Notes under the pieces: generated by a model
Told to the model about the DNA's origin: nothing
Databases searched by the model: none
Seen by the model: the letters and a program-made list of their open reading frames with translations, nothing else
Shown here: positions 5,944-13,414 of the stretch, one piece after another
Layout of the letters: every line of letters starts with the position of its first letter
How positions within the stretch are numbered: position 1 is the stretch's first letter
Assembly (NCBI GenBank): GCA_022510885.1
Contig: JAFLSP010000033.1
Span: 1-15,163, forward strand
DNA length: 15,163 nucleotides
DNA from: Treponema sp.
GTDB taxonomy: Bacteria > Spirochaetota > Spirochaetia > Treponematales > Treponemataceae
Direction of reading: 5' to 3'
Made by a program: the position numbers and the translations under genes

Positions 5944-7083
5944 ATGACGGCGGATATTTTTGACATAACGCATACTGACGCAAACGGTCGCGCGCGCACG
6001 GGCGTGCTGCATCTCCCTCATGGCGACGTGCATACTCCCGTGTTCATGCCGGTGGGGACGAACGCGACGGTCAAGGCGCTCACCAGGGACGACTTGGAGG
6101 ACATCGGCTTTGAGATTATCCTTGCGAACACGTACCATCTGTATCTGCGTCCGGGCAGCGACACGATTGAACAGGCGGGCGGTCTGCACGGATTCAGCGG
6201 ATGGCAGCGCAATTTCCTCACGGATTCGGGCGGCTTTCAGGTGTGGAGCCTCTCGCCGTTGCGGAAGATTACGACGCAGGGCGTGGAATTCAGAAGCACG
6301 GTTGACGGTTCAAAGCACTTCTTCACGCCCGAAAGCGTGGTGGACGTGCAGACGCAGTTCAACAGCGACATCCAGATGCAGCTGGACGTATGCACGGGAT
6401 TCGACACTTCGAAAACCGATGCGCAACTTGCGCTCACGATGACGATGCAGTGGGCGAGACGGGCGAAAGCGGCGTGGCTCAAAAAACGCGACCAGGGCTA
6501 TGCGGGGATGCTCTTCCCGATTGTGCAGGGCAATTTCTTTGAGGATTTGCGCGCGCGTTCGGCGGAATTCGTGGCTGGGCTCGACCTGCCCGGCATCGCG
6601 ATTGGCGGTCTGAGCGTAGGCGAGCCTGCCGACGTGTTCGCGTCCATGCTCGACTACACGGCGCGGCTGCTTCCCGAACGCAAAGTGAAGTACGTGATGG
6701 GCATCGGCACGCCGGACTATATCCTGAACGCGGTGCACAGCGGCATTGATATGTTCGACTGCGTGCTTCCCACGCGCAACGCCCGCAACGGCTCGTATTT
6801 TACGCACGACGGCAAGCTCTCCATCAAGCAGGAACGCTTTGCGCGCGACTTCTCGCCGGTCGATGCCGAATGCACGTGCAAGGTCTGCCGCACGTACAGC
6901 CGAGCCTATCTGCGCCACCTCTTCAAGGCGCAAGAAATCCTGAGCGCGACGCTTGCCAGTTACCACAATCTTTTTTTCTTGCAGACGATGATGCGCGAAA
7001 TCCGTAACGCAATCGCGGAGAATCGGTTTGAGGAATATAGGACGGCGTTTTTGCGTCGTTTTGCCGCCGGAAACATCCGATAA
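5944..7083 (+). CDS. tgt: Queuine tRNA-ribosyltransferase (tRNA-guanine transglycosylase)
   Basis: 379 residues, usual for bacterial Tgt. It exchanges G34 of GUN-anticodon tRNAs for preQ1, or for salvaged queuine in some bacteria, in queuosine synthesis. Motifs: TDSGGFQVWSL with the general-acid Asp at D94, GIAIGGLSVGEP, and DCVLPTRNARNGSYFT with the nucleophile Asp at D272. The zinc site is C310-x-C312-x2-C315 with H341 (the YHNLFF motif), matching the Zymomonas enzyme. The base-recognition segment reads LDVCTGFDT, where most bacterial enzymes have FDEC.P.P. The Asp is kept, so a shifted substrate preference cannot be argued strongly. GAGGAAAGG (5933-5941) is a strong RBS. It sits 9 bp after lptG and 14 bp before the next gene. 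Confidence 0.97.
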   Translation: MTADIFDITHTDANGRARTGVLHLPHGDVHTPVFMPVGTNATVKALTRDDLEDIGFEIILANTYHLYLRPGSDTIEQAGGLHGFSGWQRNFLTDSGGFQVWSLSPLRKITTQGVEFRSTVDGSKHFFTPESVVDVQTQFNSDIQMQLDVCTGFDTSKTDAQLALTMTMQWARRAKAAWLKKRDQGYAGMLFPIVQGNFFEDLRARSAEFVAGLDLPGIAIGGLSVGEPADVFASMLDYTARLLPERKVKYVMGIGTPDYILNAVHSGIDMFDCVLPTRNARNGSYFTHDGKLSIKQERFARDFSPVDAECTCKVCRTYSRAYLRHLFKAQEILSATLASYHNLFFLQTMMREIRNAIAENRFEEYRTAFLRRFAAGNIR

Positions 7084-7097
7084 TAACAGGGGATTCT

Positions 7098-8609
7098 ATG
7101 AGACACATCGCGACGATTGCAGCCATTCTTTTTCTCGCGCTGCCGTTTTTTGCGCAGGAGGCGGAAGGGCAGGACGCGGATTTCGGGACGCACACGGTGA
7201 CGATTCCGAGCGCAAAGCGGCCGAAGACTGCCGACGCGGACAAAGTGCGCGAGCTTGACGGCGAGGACACCGAGGCGGACAAAGAGAAACGCCGCGATAC
7301 GCTTCGCTTCGGCTTGGAGAGCGAAATCAGCGACCTGATTGGCGAGCTGACGAACAAAGCGGATTCGCGCTACGCCAGCGAGGTGTATGACCTGTTCACG
7401 GAGACCAAGAACAGCACGATTCGGGAAAATGCATTGCGCTATTTTGCCAAGTTGGAGGACCCTTGTGTAGAGGACTTTGCGGTTGCGGTTTTGGATGACC
7501 CCTATGACGAAAAACAGAGCATAGTGAACGCCTGCTTTGACTACGTGAAGGCGGTCAAGACGAAGGAAGCCGTCGCGCCCGTGCTGAATCTGCTCGAAAG
7601 CGACAACGAGATGTATTTCAACCAGTGCATGGAGACGCTCGGCAAAGTCGGTGGCAGCGACGAGGCTGTCTATCTTGCCGGCTACCTTGACCGTGAGGAT
7701 TTGTCCGTGCCGCAGAAGCAGTCGCTCGTCCGTGTGCTCGGCGAGCTGAAGGCGACGGAGACCTACGGCCGCCTTGTTGAGATTGCCGAGGACAAGGAAG
7801 AGAACACGTTTATGCGGATGTACAGCGCGGAGGCAATCGGCGCGATGGAAAATCCCGACGCGGTGGACGTTTTGCTTGCCTTGTATGAGGACGCCGACCC
7901 GAATATGCGCATTGCCGTGGTAAAAGGACTGGCGCATTTTCCCCGTAATGACGAGGCGAAGAAGACGGTCGTGCAGGCAATCCGCGATTCGTACTATAAA
8001 GTGCGTTTGGAGGCAATCGGCGTGGTCAGCGAGCAGGGTATGACCGAGGCTGTGCCGTATCTTATCCATCGGGCGAAGAACGACCCCGAGAACGTTGTCA
8101 AGGATGCGACCTATCCCGTCATCGCACGGCTCAACACGACGGAGGGAAATGATTTCCTTGTCAGTCAGATTACCGACAAAAAGGTCGCCGATACGACCAA
8201 AGCAAAAGTTGCGACCGCACTGCTTGCGGAGAACCACGCGGGGACGGCGGAAATCCTTGCGCTTGCCAAGGAAGTGGTGGGCGACGACGCGAAGAACAAC
8301 CCGCGCAAGCCGTTGCGCTACGCGCTCGGCAAAGAATTCGCCAAGTACGGTCGCGGCGAGTTCGCCGATATTTGCTCGGACTATCTTGCGAGCAAAGACG
8401 TTGCCACGCAGGGCACGGGGCTTGACATCTACAACAAGGGCAAATACGCGAGCGTCGAACGCGAGGTGCGCGCGCTTGCCGACCAGTACGACCCTGGCGC
8501 AAGGACGAAGAACGTGAACGCGCAAAAAGCGGCGAAAATTCTCGGCATCAGCGAGGAAGAGTCGGCGCGGAAAGCGGAGTCGCGCGCAGCCGAAAATGGC
8601 GCAAAATAA
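7098..8609 (+). CDS. Exported HEAT-repeat protein
   Basis: 503 residues. The first about 19 residues (MRHIATIAAILFLALPFFAQ) form a signal peptide with a probable cleavage near AQ/EA; no lipobox Cys is present, so it is likely periplasmic. An acidic linker follows (about 24-65). From about 70 to 450 there are repeated helical pairs of about 30-40 residues of the HEAT/armadillo type (for example YRLVEIAEDKEENT-like, DAVDVLLALYEDADPNMRIAVVKGLAHF, KVRLEAIGVVSEQG). The C-terminus is Ala/Glu/Lys-rich and charged. HEAT solenoids are protein-binding scaffolds; no enzyme motif is visible, and I recognise no specific family function. RBS AGGGGA (7088-7093). It is the last gene of the dut operon and its stop abuts the stop of the convergent helicase gene. 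Confidence 0.85.
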   Translation: MRHIATIAAILFLALPFFAQEAEGQDADFGTHTVTIPSAKRPKTADADKVRELDGEDTEADKEKRRDTLRFGLESEISDLIGELTNKADSRYASEVYDLFTETKNSTIRENALRYFAKLEDPCVEDFAVAVLDDPYDEKQSIVNACFDYVKAVKTKEAVAPVLNLLESDNEMYFNQCMETLGKVGGSDEAVYLAGYLDREDLSVPQKQSLVRVLGELKATETYGRLVEIAEDKEENTFMRMYSAEAIGAMENPDAVDVLLALYEDADPNMRIAVVKGLAHFPRNDEAKKTVVQAIRDSYYKVRLEAIGVVSEQGMTEAVPYLIHRAKNDPENVVKDATYPVIARLNTTEGNDFLVSQITDKKVADTTKAKVATALLAENHAGTAEILALAKEVVGDDAKNNPRKPLRYALGKEFAKYGRGEFADICSDYLASKDVATQGTGLDIYNKGKYASVEREVRALADQYDPGARTKNVNAQKAAKILGISEEESARKAESRAAENGAK

Positions 8610-11135
8610 TTACGTGTACAGACTGTTCAGCACACGATAAACGGCGCTTGCGGTCTCTTTCTGTGCGGGGGTGAGCGCGCCGCTTGCCTCGTCAACCAAT
8701 GTTTCAAGACTTGAAAGGCTTTCGTTGAGTGCCGTCGAAAAGCCGCGGCTCACCTTGAACCAGTACGTTCCCTTGCCGTTGGTGTGCAGGCAGATGAAGC
8801 CGTACTCGCGGCTTTTTGCCTTTGCCATCGTGACGCGCAACACGTAGTCTAGGCTCGTTACCAGTGTCTGCGCGCTGCCTTCCTCGTCAAGTTGCACGTT
8901 CATGCCGCGCGGCCAGTTTTTTTCGCCGATAGGCAGCAGGTCGAGCGTCTTGGTGAGCCGGCAGATAAGTTCCAGTTTTTCGCCGGCGAGCAGTTCCCCG
9001 CCTTTAAGCAGGATTTTGCCTTTCAGCCCGCCGATTTGCGCGAGTCGGTTTTCGTCATGCTCGGCAAGCAGTGCGGACTTGAATTGGTCGAACGGCAGGA
9101 TGAGCATTTTCTTTCCCTTGGCTTTTTGCAGCTCAAAGGGAACGCCGCCAATCGTCACGGTGTTTTCGTTCCTGCTTTTCTTCGTTCTGTCGTCAGCATG
9201 GCCGTCGTCGTTGCCCCGCTTTCCGCGCGCGCTGTCAAGCCGGGCTTCCAAATCAGGCGAGATGCGCTGGAGCAGGGGGCGCGTGAGCGGCGATACGCTC
9301 ATGGCGAACATTCGGCTCGTCCGCACGATTTCGCCCGCCACGATGAACGGCGGTTCCTTGCGGAACATGCTGGAGCCGGGGTGGATGGTGATGTGGTCGG
9401 CGGTGAGGCTGCGGTAGCTCTCGCGCCCCTCGCGCGCGCACACAAACTGAATCATGCCCGAGGCGACGCAGCACAGGTAGTCGTCCATGGAGCCGCCGCG
9501 CGTAATCGGGAAGCCGAGCGCGGACACCTCCTCCTCCAGTTGCTGCTTGATGTTGGCGATTTCTGCCATCACTTTTTCGTCGAGGTAACTGTTCTTGCAG
9601 AAGCGTTCCTGCTGCTTCGCATTCTGGTTCTGGTACGTGCGGAACAGGCGGAGATAGGACACGAAGTCGCCCCGCTCGTCGCGGAAAGCATGGTGTGCCT
9701 TGCGCGCGTCCATCTCCTCGCCGGGCGGCAGCACGAACGGCGACTGCGCACTTAAGAATGCCGCCGCAATCAGCGTCTCCTCCAGCACGTCGGGGTAGCG
9801 CGTCATGCTTTCCACGAGGATGCGGCTCACGCGCGGTTCGAGCGGGAATTCGGTCATCAGCTTGCCTACGGAAGAGAGCGTGCGGTCCTCGTTGAGCGCG
9901 CCGAGCAGGTTGAGCGTGTCAATCGCACCGAGAATGCCCTCTTTTCCCGGCGGCGAGATGAAGTCGAACGATTCAAAGTCGGTGATGCCCAGTTCCGCCA
10001 TGCGCAGGACGACCTCGCTCAGGTCGGTGCGGTAGATTTCCTCGGTCGTGTAGAGCTGGCGCGCCTCGAAGTCGTCGCGGGCGTACAGGCGGTAGCACGT
10101 GCCCGCGCAGGTGCGCCCCGCCCGCCCGCGCCGCTGGTTGCAGCTCGCCTTGCTCACGGGCGTCTCGGTCAGGCTTGACGTGTAGGTGCGCGGGTTGTAG
10201 AAGTTCAGTTTGGCAAGCCCGGTGTCGATGACTGTGGTCACGCCGTTAATCGTGACGGAAGTCTCGGCGATGTTGGTGGAGATGACCACCTTTTTCCTGC
10301 CGTGCGGCGCGGGGTCGAACACGCGCTCCTGCTCCTCTTTGGGCAGTCGCCCGTAGAGCGGAATGATGTGCAGCCTGCTGCGGAACGGTGCGGTGGCGAG
10401 GCGGCGCACGCAGTCGCGGATGATTTTCTCTCCGGGCAGGAATACGAGAATGTCGCCTTCGTCCTTGTTTTCAAGGACACGCTCAATCGTCGTTTCTATT
10501 TTGCGCAGGATTGCCTCGCAGCCGCTTTCGGTCGCGGTGGTGATTTTGAGTGCGGGCGGGTCGTATATCATGGTGACGGGGTAGGTCACCGTGTCAATCG
10601 TCACGACGGGGCAGCTGCCGAAGTAGTCGCTGAACGCCTCCGCGTTCATGGTTGCGCTGGAGACAATCACCTTGAAGTCGGTGCGCTCGGCGAGCACGCG
10701 CTTGAGCAGGCCGAGCGCGAAGTCGATGTTCAGGCTGCGCTCGTGCGCCTCGTCCACCATGACGACGGAATATTTCGAGAGCCAGGGGTCGAGCTTCATC
10801 TCCTGCAAGAGAATGCCGTCGGTCATAATCTTGATTTTCGTGGTCGCGTCGGTCTTGTCCTCAAAGCGCATCTTGTAGCCGACCAGCCCGGGGTAGCCCG
10901 TCTTGAGCTGCCGCGCGATGAATTCGCTCACGCTCAGGGCGGCGATGCGGCGCGGCTGGGTCACGGCAATCACGCCGTTCTCCGCGTAGCCCGCCTCGTG
11001 CAGGATGACAGGAATCTGCGTGGTCTTTCCGCTGCCCGTGGGCGACTGCACCACGATGACCTGGTTCGCGGCGAGCGTGTCAAGGATGCGCTGCTTTTGC
11101 GCGTAGACGGGGAGCGTTTCGTAGTTTATTGCCAT
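8610..11135 (-). CDS. hrpA: HrpA-type ATP-dependent DEAH-box RNA helicase
   Basis: 841 residues. SF2 DEAH/RHA helicase motifs are all visible: Walker A SPTGSGKTTQ (31-40), Ia TQPRRIAA (59-66), II DEAH (128-131), III SAT (160-162), IV around DILVFLPG (about 227-235), V STNIAETSVTI (286-296) and VI QRRGRAGR (334-341). Winged-helix and ratchet regions follow (about 365-530), then an OB-fold segment (about 565-640). Residues about 660-841 form a C-terminal extension I do not recognise. E. coli HrpA is about 1300 residues and HrpB about 809; the motif surroundings (GYKMRFEDKT) look HrpA-like despite the HrpB-like length. In E. coli HrpA acts on stalled ribosomes and HrpA proteins influence mRNA processing. 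In spirochaetes (Borrelia) HrpA is a global post-transcriptional regulator. RBS AAAGGAA; the start overlaps the upstream gene by 10 bp, suggesting coupling. Confidence 0.92.
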   Translation of the reverse strand: MAINYETLPVYAQKQRILDTLAANQVIVVQSPTGSGKTTQIPVILHEAGYAENGVIAVTQPRRIAALSVSEFIARQLKTGYPGLVGYKMRFEDKTDATTKIKIMTDGILLQEMKLDPWLSKYSVVMVDEAHERSLNIDFALGLLKRVLAERTDFKVIVSSATMNAEAFSDYFGSCPVVTIDTVTYPVTMIYDPPALKITTATESGCEAILRKIETTIERVLENKDEGDILVFLPGEKIIRDCVRRLATAPFRSRLHIIPLYGRLPKEEQERVFDPAPHGRKKVVISTNIAETSVTINGVTTVIDTGLAKLNFYNPRTYTSSLTETPVSKASCNQRRGRAGRTCAGTCYRLYARDDFEARQLYTTEEIYRTDLSEVVLRMAELGITDFESFDFISPPGKEGILGAIDTLNLLGALNEDRTLSSVGKLMTEFPLEPRVSRILVESMTRYPDVLEETLIAAAFLSAQSPFVLPPGEEMDARKAHHAFRDERGDFVSYLRLFRTYQNQNAKQQERFCKNSYLDEKVMAEIANIKQQLEEEVSALGFPITRGGSMDDYLCCVASGMIQFVCAREGRESYRSLTADHITIHPGSSMFRKEPPFIVAGEIVRTSRMFAMSVSPLTRPLLQRISPDLEARLDSARGKRGNDDGHADDRTKKSRNENTVTIGGVPFELQKAKGKKMLILPFDQFKSALLAEHDENRLAQIGGLKGKILLKGGELLAGEKLELICRLTKTLDLLPIGEKNWPRGMNVQLDEEGSAQTLVTSLDYVLRVTMAKAKSREYGFICLHTNGKGTYWFKVSRGFSTALNESLSSLETLVDEASGALTPAQKETASAVYRVLNSLYT

Positions 11136-12304
11136 GTTGATTGTTCCTTTATCGGTTCCATCAGTTTTTTGCGTTCCGCGAGGTAGTCTGCCCAGTCATC
11201 AAGCCCGGCGCGGCGCAGTGAGCGCGGAAGGTCGTCGTCCAGAAGGCGCAGTACGAAGCGGCGATTGGGCGTAATGTACGTGGTGATGAATTGCGGGGCG
11301 AGACTTTTTATGGTGAGCGTCGGCGTTCCGGCAGCGTTTGCTGCCCGCTTGAGCGTGACGGTCATCAGCAGCCCGTCGCCCGTGTAGTCGCGGCTGTTGT
11401 CGGGCGTGCCGAATTTCGGGGCGGTGCGCTGCCCGCTGATGGTGTTTCCGTTCGCGTACATTATCAGCCCGCCGCGCGTTGCCCTGTCCGCTGGGACGAC
11501 TTCCCATTCTTTGACCACGTGCGCGTGGTTCGACCACACGATGTCGGCATGGGCTTGCGCAATCAGGTCGCGGTAGAACTGCCGCTGCCGGTCACCGACG
11601 GTTCTGATGTATTCCGGCTCGTCGGCGTGGACGGAGACCACGAATATGTCGCACGGATTTTCGTCGCGCAGTCGTTTTAGGTCGGCGAGAATCGTGTCGT
11701 GCTTTTCGCTCTTCGGCGGAATGTAGTCGAAGTATTGTGCGTCGGTGCGGGCGTTCACGAGTTCCGTGAATGCGACGAACAGCACCGTCCAGCCGTTTTT
11801 GGTGATGACTTGGTACGTGAGCGGCGCGTTTGCCGTCTCCTTGATGCCGCACGCGCGCACGTCTTTCTTTTTCTTAAAGTACGCGAGCGTCTGGCGCATT
11901 CCCTCAAGCCCTTGGTCGTTCGTGTGGTTGTTTGCGAGCGAGAACACGTCGAATCCCGCCGCAATCGCCGCGTCGATGTAGGGCGCGTGCATATTGAAAT
12001 TCGGGTACGAGCTCCAGGGGAGACCGTCGGCAACGGGGGCTTCCACGTTGGCAAAGGCGAGGTCTGCGGCAGATATGACCGGCGCAACCTCGCGCCAGAT
12101 TGCGTCAAAGTCGCCCGTTTCGTAGTTGACGTTGTGCGCCATGATGTCGCCGGCAAAGAGCAGCGTAATCGTGTTTTCTGTCCGCGTGGAAATGACAGCC
12201 CGCTCGGATGCGGGAGTGTCGGTAAGACGTGTGGTCTCGCAGGCGGCGCACAGAAACGAAGCGAGAAGCAAAAAGATGGAACTACGGAACGTAAAACGCG
12301 GCAT
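11126..12304 (-). CDS. CapA-family (metallophosphatase-like) putative lipoprotein
   Basis: 392 residues from the ATG at 12304. A 12-residue-longer in-frame start at 12340 is less likely, because 12304 places the hydrophobic signal at the N-terminus (MPRFTFRSSIFLLLASFLCAAC). The LCAAC motif is a relaxed, spirochaete-style lipobox with Cys as the lipidation site. CapA/PGA-cap motifs follow: LLFAGDIMAHN, FANVEAPVAD, SLANNHTNDQG, VSVHADEPEY, VWSNHAHVV and IMYANGNTISG. These provide the Asp, Asn and His ligands of a calcineurin-like metal centre. The family is named for poly-gamma-glutamate capsule synthesis, but most members are of unknown role; no capBC-type genes are nearby, so capsule synthesis is not supported. 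The ATG lies 6 nt from a -10 box and has no Shine-Dalgarno. It overlaps hrpA. Confidence 0.85.
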   Translation of the reverse strand: MPRFTFRSSIFLLLASFLCAACETTRLTDTPASERAVISTRTENTITLLFAGDIMAHNVNYETGDFDAIWREVAPVISAADLAFANVEAPVADGLPWSSYPNFNMHAPYIDAAIAAGFDVFSLANNHTNDQGLEGMRQTLAYFKKKKDVRACGIKETANAPLTYQVITKNGWTVLFVAFTELVNARTDAQYFDYIPPKSEKHDTILADLKRLRDENPCDIFVVSVHADEPEYIRTVGDRQRQFYRDLIAQAHADIVWSNHAHVVKEWEVVPADRATRGGLIMYANGNTISGQRTAPKFGTPDNSRDYTGDGLLMTVTLKRAANAAGTPTLTIKSLAPQFITTYITPNRRFVLRLLDDDLPRSLRRAGLDDWADYLAERKKLMEPIKEQSTWQ

Positions 12305-12310
12305 GGTATC

Positions 12311-12339
12311 AGTATAGCCGAAAACGCGGAAAAAGTACA
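12311..12339 (-). promoter_or_regulatory. Promoter of the CapA-like / hrpA unit, predicting a leaderless mRNA
   Basis: On the minus strand, TATACT (12316-12311) is a near-consensus -10, with a weak TGTACT -35 (12339-12334) 17 bp upstream. The ATG at 12304 follows after six bases (GATACC), exactly where transcription should begin. No Shine-Dalgarno could fit. Confidence 0.55.
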
Positions 12340-12352
12340 CGAGAAAATCGCC

Positions 12353-12382
12353 TTGACCACCAAGCCGAATTCAAGGTATGCT
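12353..12382 (+). promoter_or_regulatory. Promoter of the bactofilin unit, predicting a leaderless mRNA
   Basis: TTGACC (12353-12358) and TATGCT (12377-12382) are separated by 18 bp. The ATG at 12389 lies six bases (AGCGAT) after the -10. AAGG at 12373-12376 is upstream of the predicted start of transcription and overlaps the promoter, so it cannot serve as an RBS on this transcript. It is divergent from the CapA-like promoter; both fit within 84 bp. Confidence 0.6.
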
Positions 12383-12388
12383 AGCGAT

Positions 12389-12748
12389 ATGTTTGAAGCG
12401 AAAGACACCGATTTGTTCAATCTGGAAGAAGACGATTTCGACACGATTCTTGCGGACGACATCACGTTCCGCGGGACAATTCGCTTCACCAAGCCGTTCA
12501 TGATTCGCGGAAAGGTCTACGGGACAATTGCGGCAACCAATGATTTGGTGGTGGATACGGGCGCGGTCGTGGAGGCGGGCATCACGGCGACGCGCGTGCT
12601 CGTGCGCGGCGACGTGAAAGGCGACATATTCGCGCAGGATTTGGTGTTCGTGTCGGCGTCAGGCTCGGTGCTCGGCGACATCACTTCAAAGCAGGTCGTT
12701 CTGGAGCCGGGGTCGCGCTTCAGCGGCAGATGCACGATGACGGAGTAA
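12389..12748 (+). CDS. Bactofilin (DUF583/CcmA family) polymer-forming cytoskeletal protein
   Basis: 119 residues, a typical small bactofilin. An acidic disordered lead (about 1-24) precedes a run of short beta strands with the bactofilin pattern: FRGTIRFTKPFMIRGKVYGTI, LVVDTGAVVEAGITA, VLVRGDVKGDIFA and SVLGDITSKQVVLEPG. These make a right-handed beta-helix that polymerises end to end without nucleotide. Bactofilins scaffold envelope or peptidoglycan enzymes; in Leptospira one affects helical pitch and in Helicobacter CcmA affects cell shape. A role in spirochaete cell shape is inference. It is immediately followed by the TPR gene. Confidence 0.93.
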   Translation: MFEAKDTDLFNLEEDDFDTILADDITFRGTIRFTKPFMIRGKVYGTIAATNDLVVDTGAVVEAGITATRVLVRGDVKGDIFAQDLVFVSASGSVLGDITSKQVVLEPGSRFSGRCTMTE

Positions 12749-12749
12749 G

Positions 12750-13373
12750 ATGATGAGAAAACTGTTTGTGCTGTGTGCGATGCTTTTGGTCTCTGTCGGT
12801 ACGCTTGCCGCACAGCGGGCGGACGCGCTTGACCTGTACCGCAAGGGGCGCTACGCGGAGTCGGTGAGGGTCTGCGAGCAGGAAATCAGGGAGAACCCCA
12901 ACAACACCGAATCCTACGTCGTGCTGTGCTGGAGTTTGATTCGTCTCCGCCAGTATGCGCAGGCGGAGCAGTATGCGACCGATGCGCGCACGCGGAATGC
13001 CGCGGACGTTCGTCTGATGGAAGCACTGGCAGAGGCGCGCTACTATCAGGGCAAGAACAACGGTGCGCTTGAGATGTTCCAGTTGTATGTGACGAACGCC
13101 CCGGCGAGCGCGGGTGATTTCAGCTGGGCGTACTATTATATGGGCGAGATTTATACCCGTCAGGCGCGCTATGAGCATGCCGACATTGCATATACGATGG
13201 CGGTGCACGTTGACCCGTCACGCGCGCTGTTCTGGACGCGCTGTGGCTATGCGCGGGAAATGGCAAACTCCTACGCTTCCGCGCTGGAAGCCTACAACAA
13301 GGCGATTGCGCTGGATTCGTCGCAGGCAGATGCCGTGCGCGGAAAGGAGCGTGTCGCCGCCCGTCTGCGCTGA
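12750..13373 (+). CDS. Exported tetratricopeptide-repeat protein
   Basis: 207 residues. The N-terminal signal peptide (M)MRKLFVLCAMLLVSVGTLAAQ has a likely cut after LAA or AAQ and no lipobox. At least four TPR-like helical pairs follow: DALDLYRKGRYAESVRVCEQEI, TESYVVLCWSLIRLRQYAQAEQ, WAYYYMGEIYTRQARYEHADIA and LFWTRCGYAREMANSYASALEA. TPRs are binding scaffolds, so a periplasmic partner-binding role is expected. The start could be ATG 12750 or 12753; GGAG at 12742-12745 favours 12753. It begins 1 bp after the bactofilin stop, so the two are almost certainly co-translated. Confidence 0.85.
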   Translation: MMRKLFVLCAMLLVSVGTLAAQRADALDLYRKGRYAESVRVCEQEIRENPNNTESYVVLCWSLIRLRQYAQAEQYATDARTRNAADVRLMEALAEARYYQGKNNGALEMFQLYVTNAPASAGDFSWAYYYMGEIYTRQARYEHADIAYTMAVHVDPSRALFWTRCGYAREMANSYASALEAYNKAIALDSSQADAVRGKERVAARLR

Positions 13374-13414
13374 GCATTCGTCCTGTCCGTTTTTGTGTAA
13401 TTACAGCATAATCT

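Noticed and set aside
11126..12304. Capsule (poly-gamma-glutamate) biosynthesis locus
   Set aside because: Only the CapA-like fold is present; no capB/capC-type ligase genes are adjacent, so the family name should not be taken as function.
12305..12340. Earlier in-frame start for the CapA-like gene at 12340
   Set aside because: It would place 12 residues before the lipoprotein signal and start upstream of the best -10 box.
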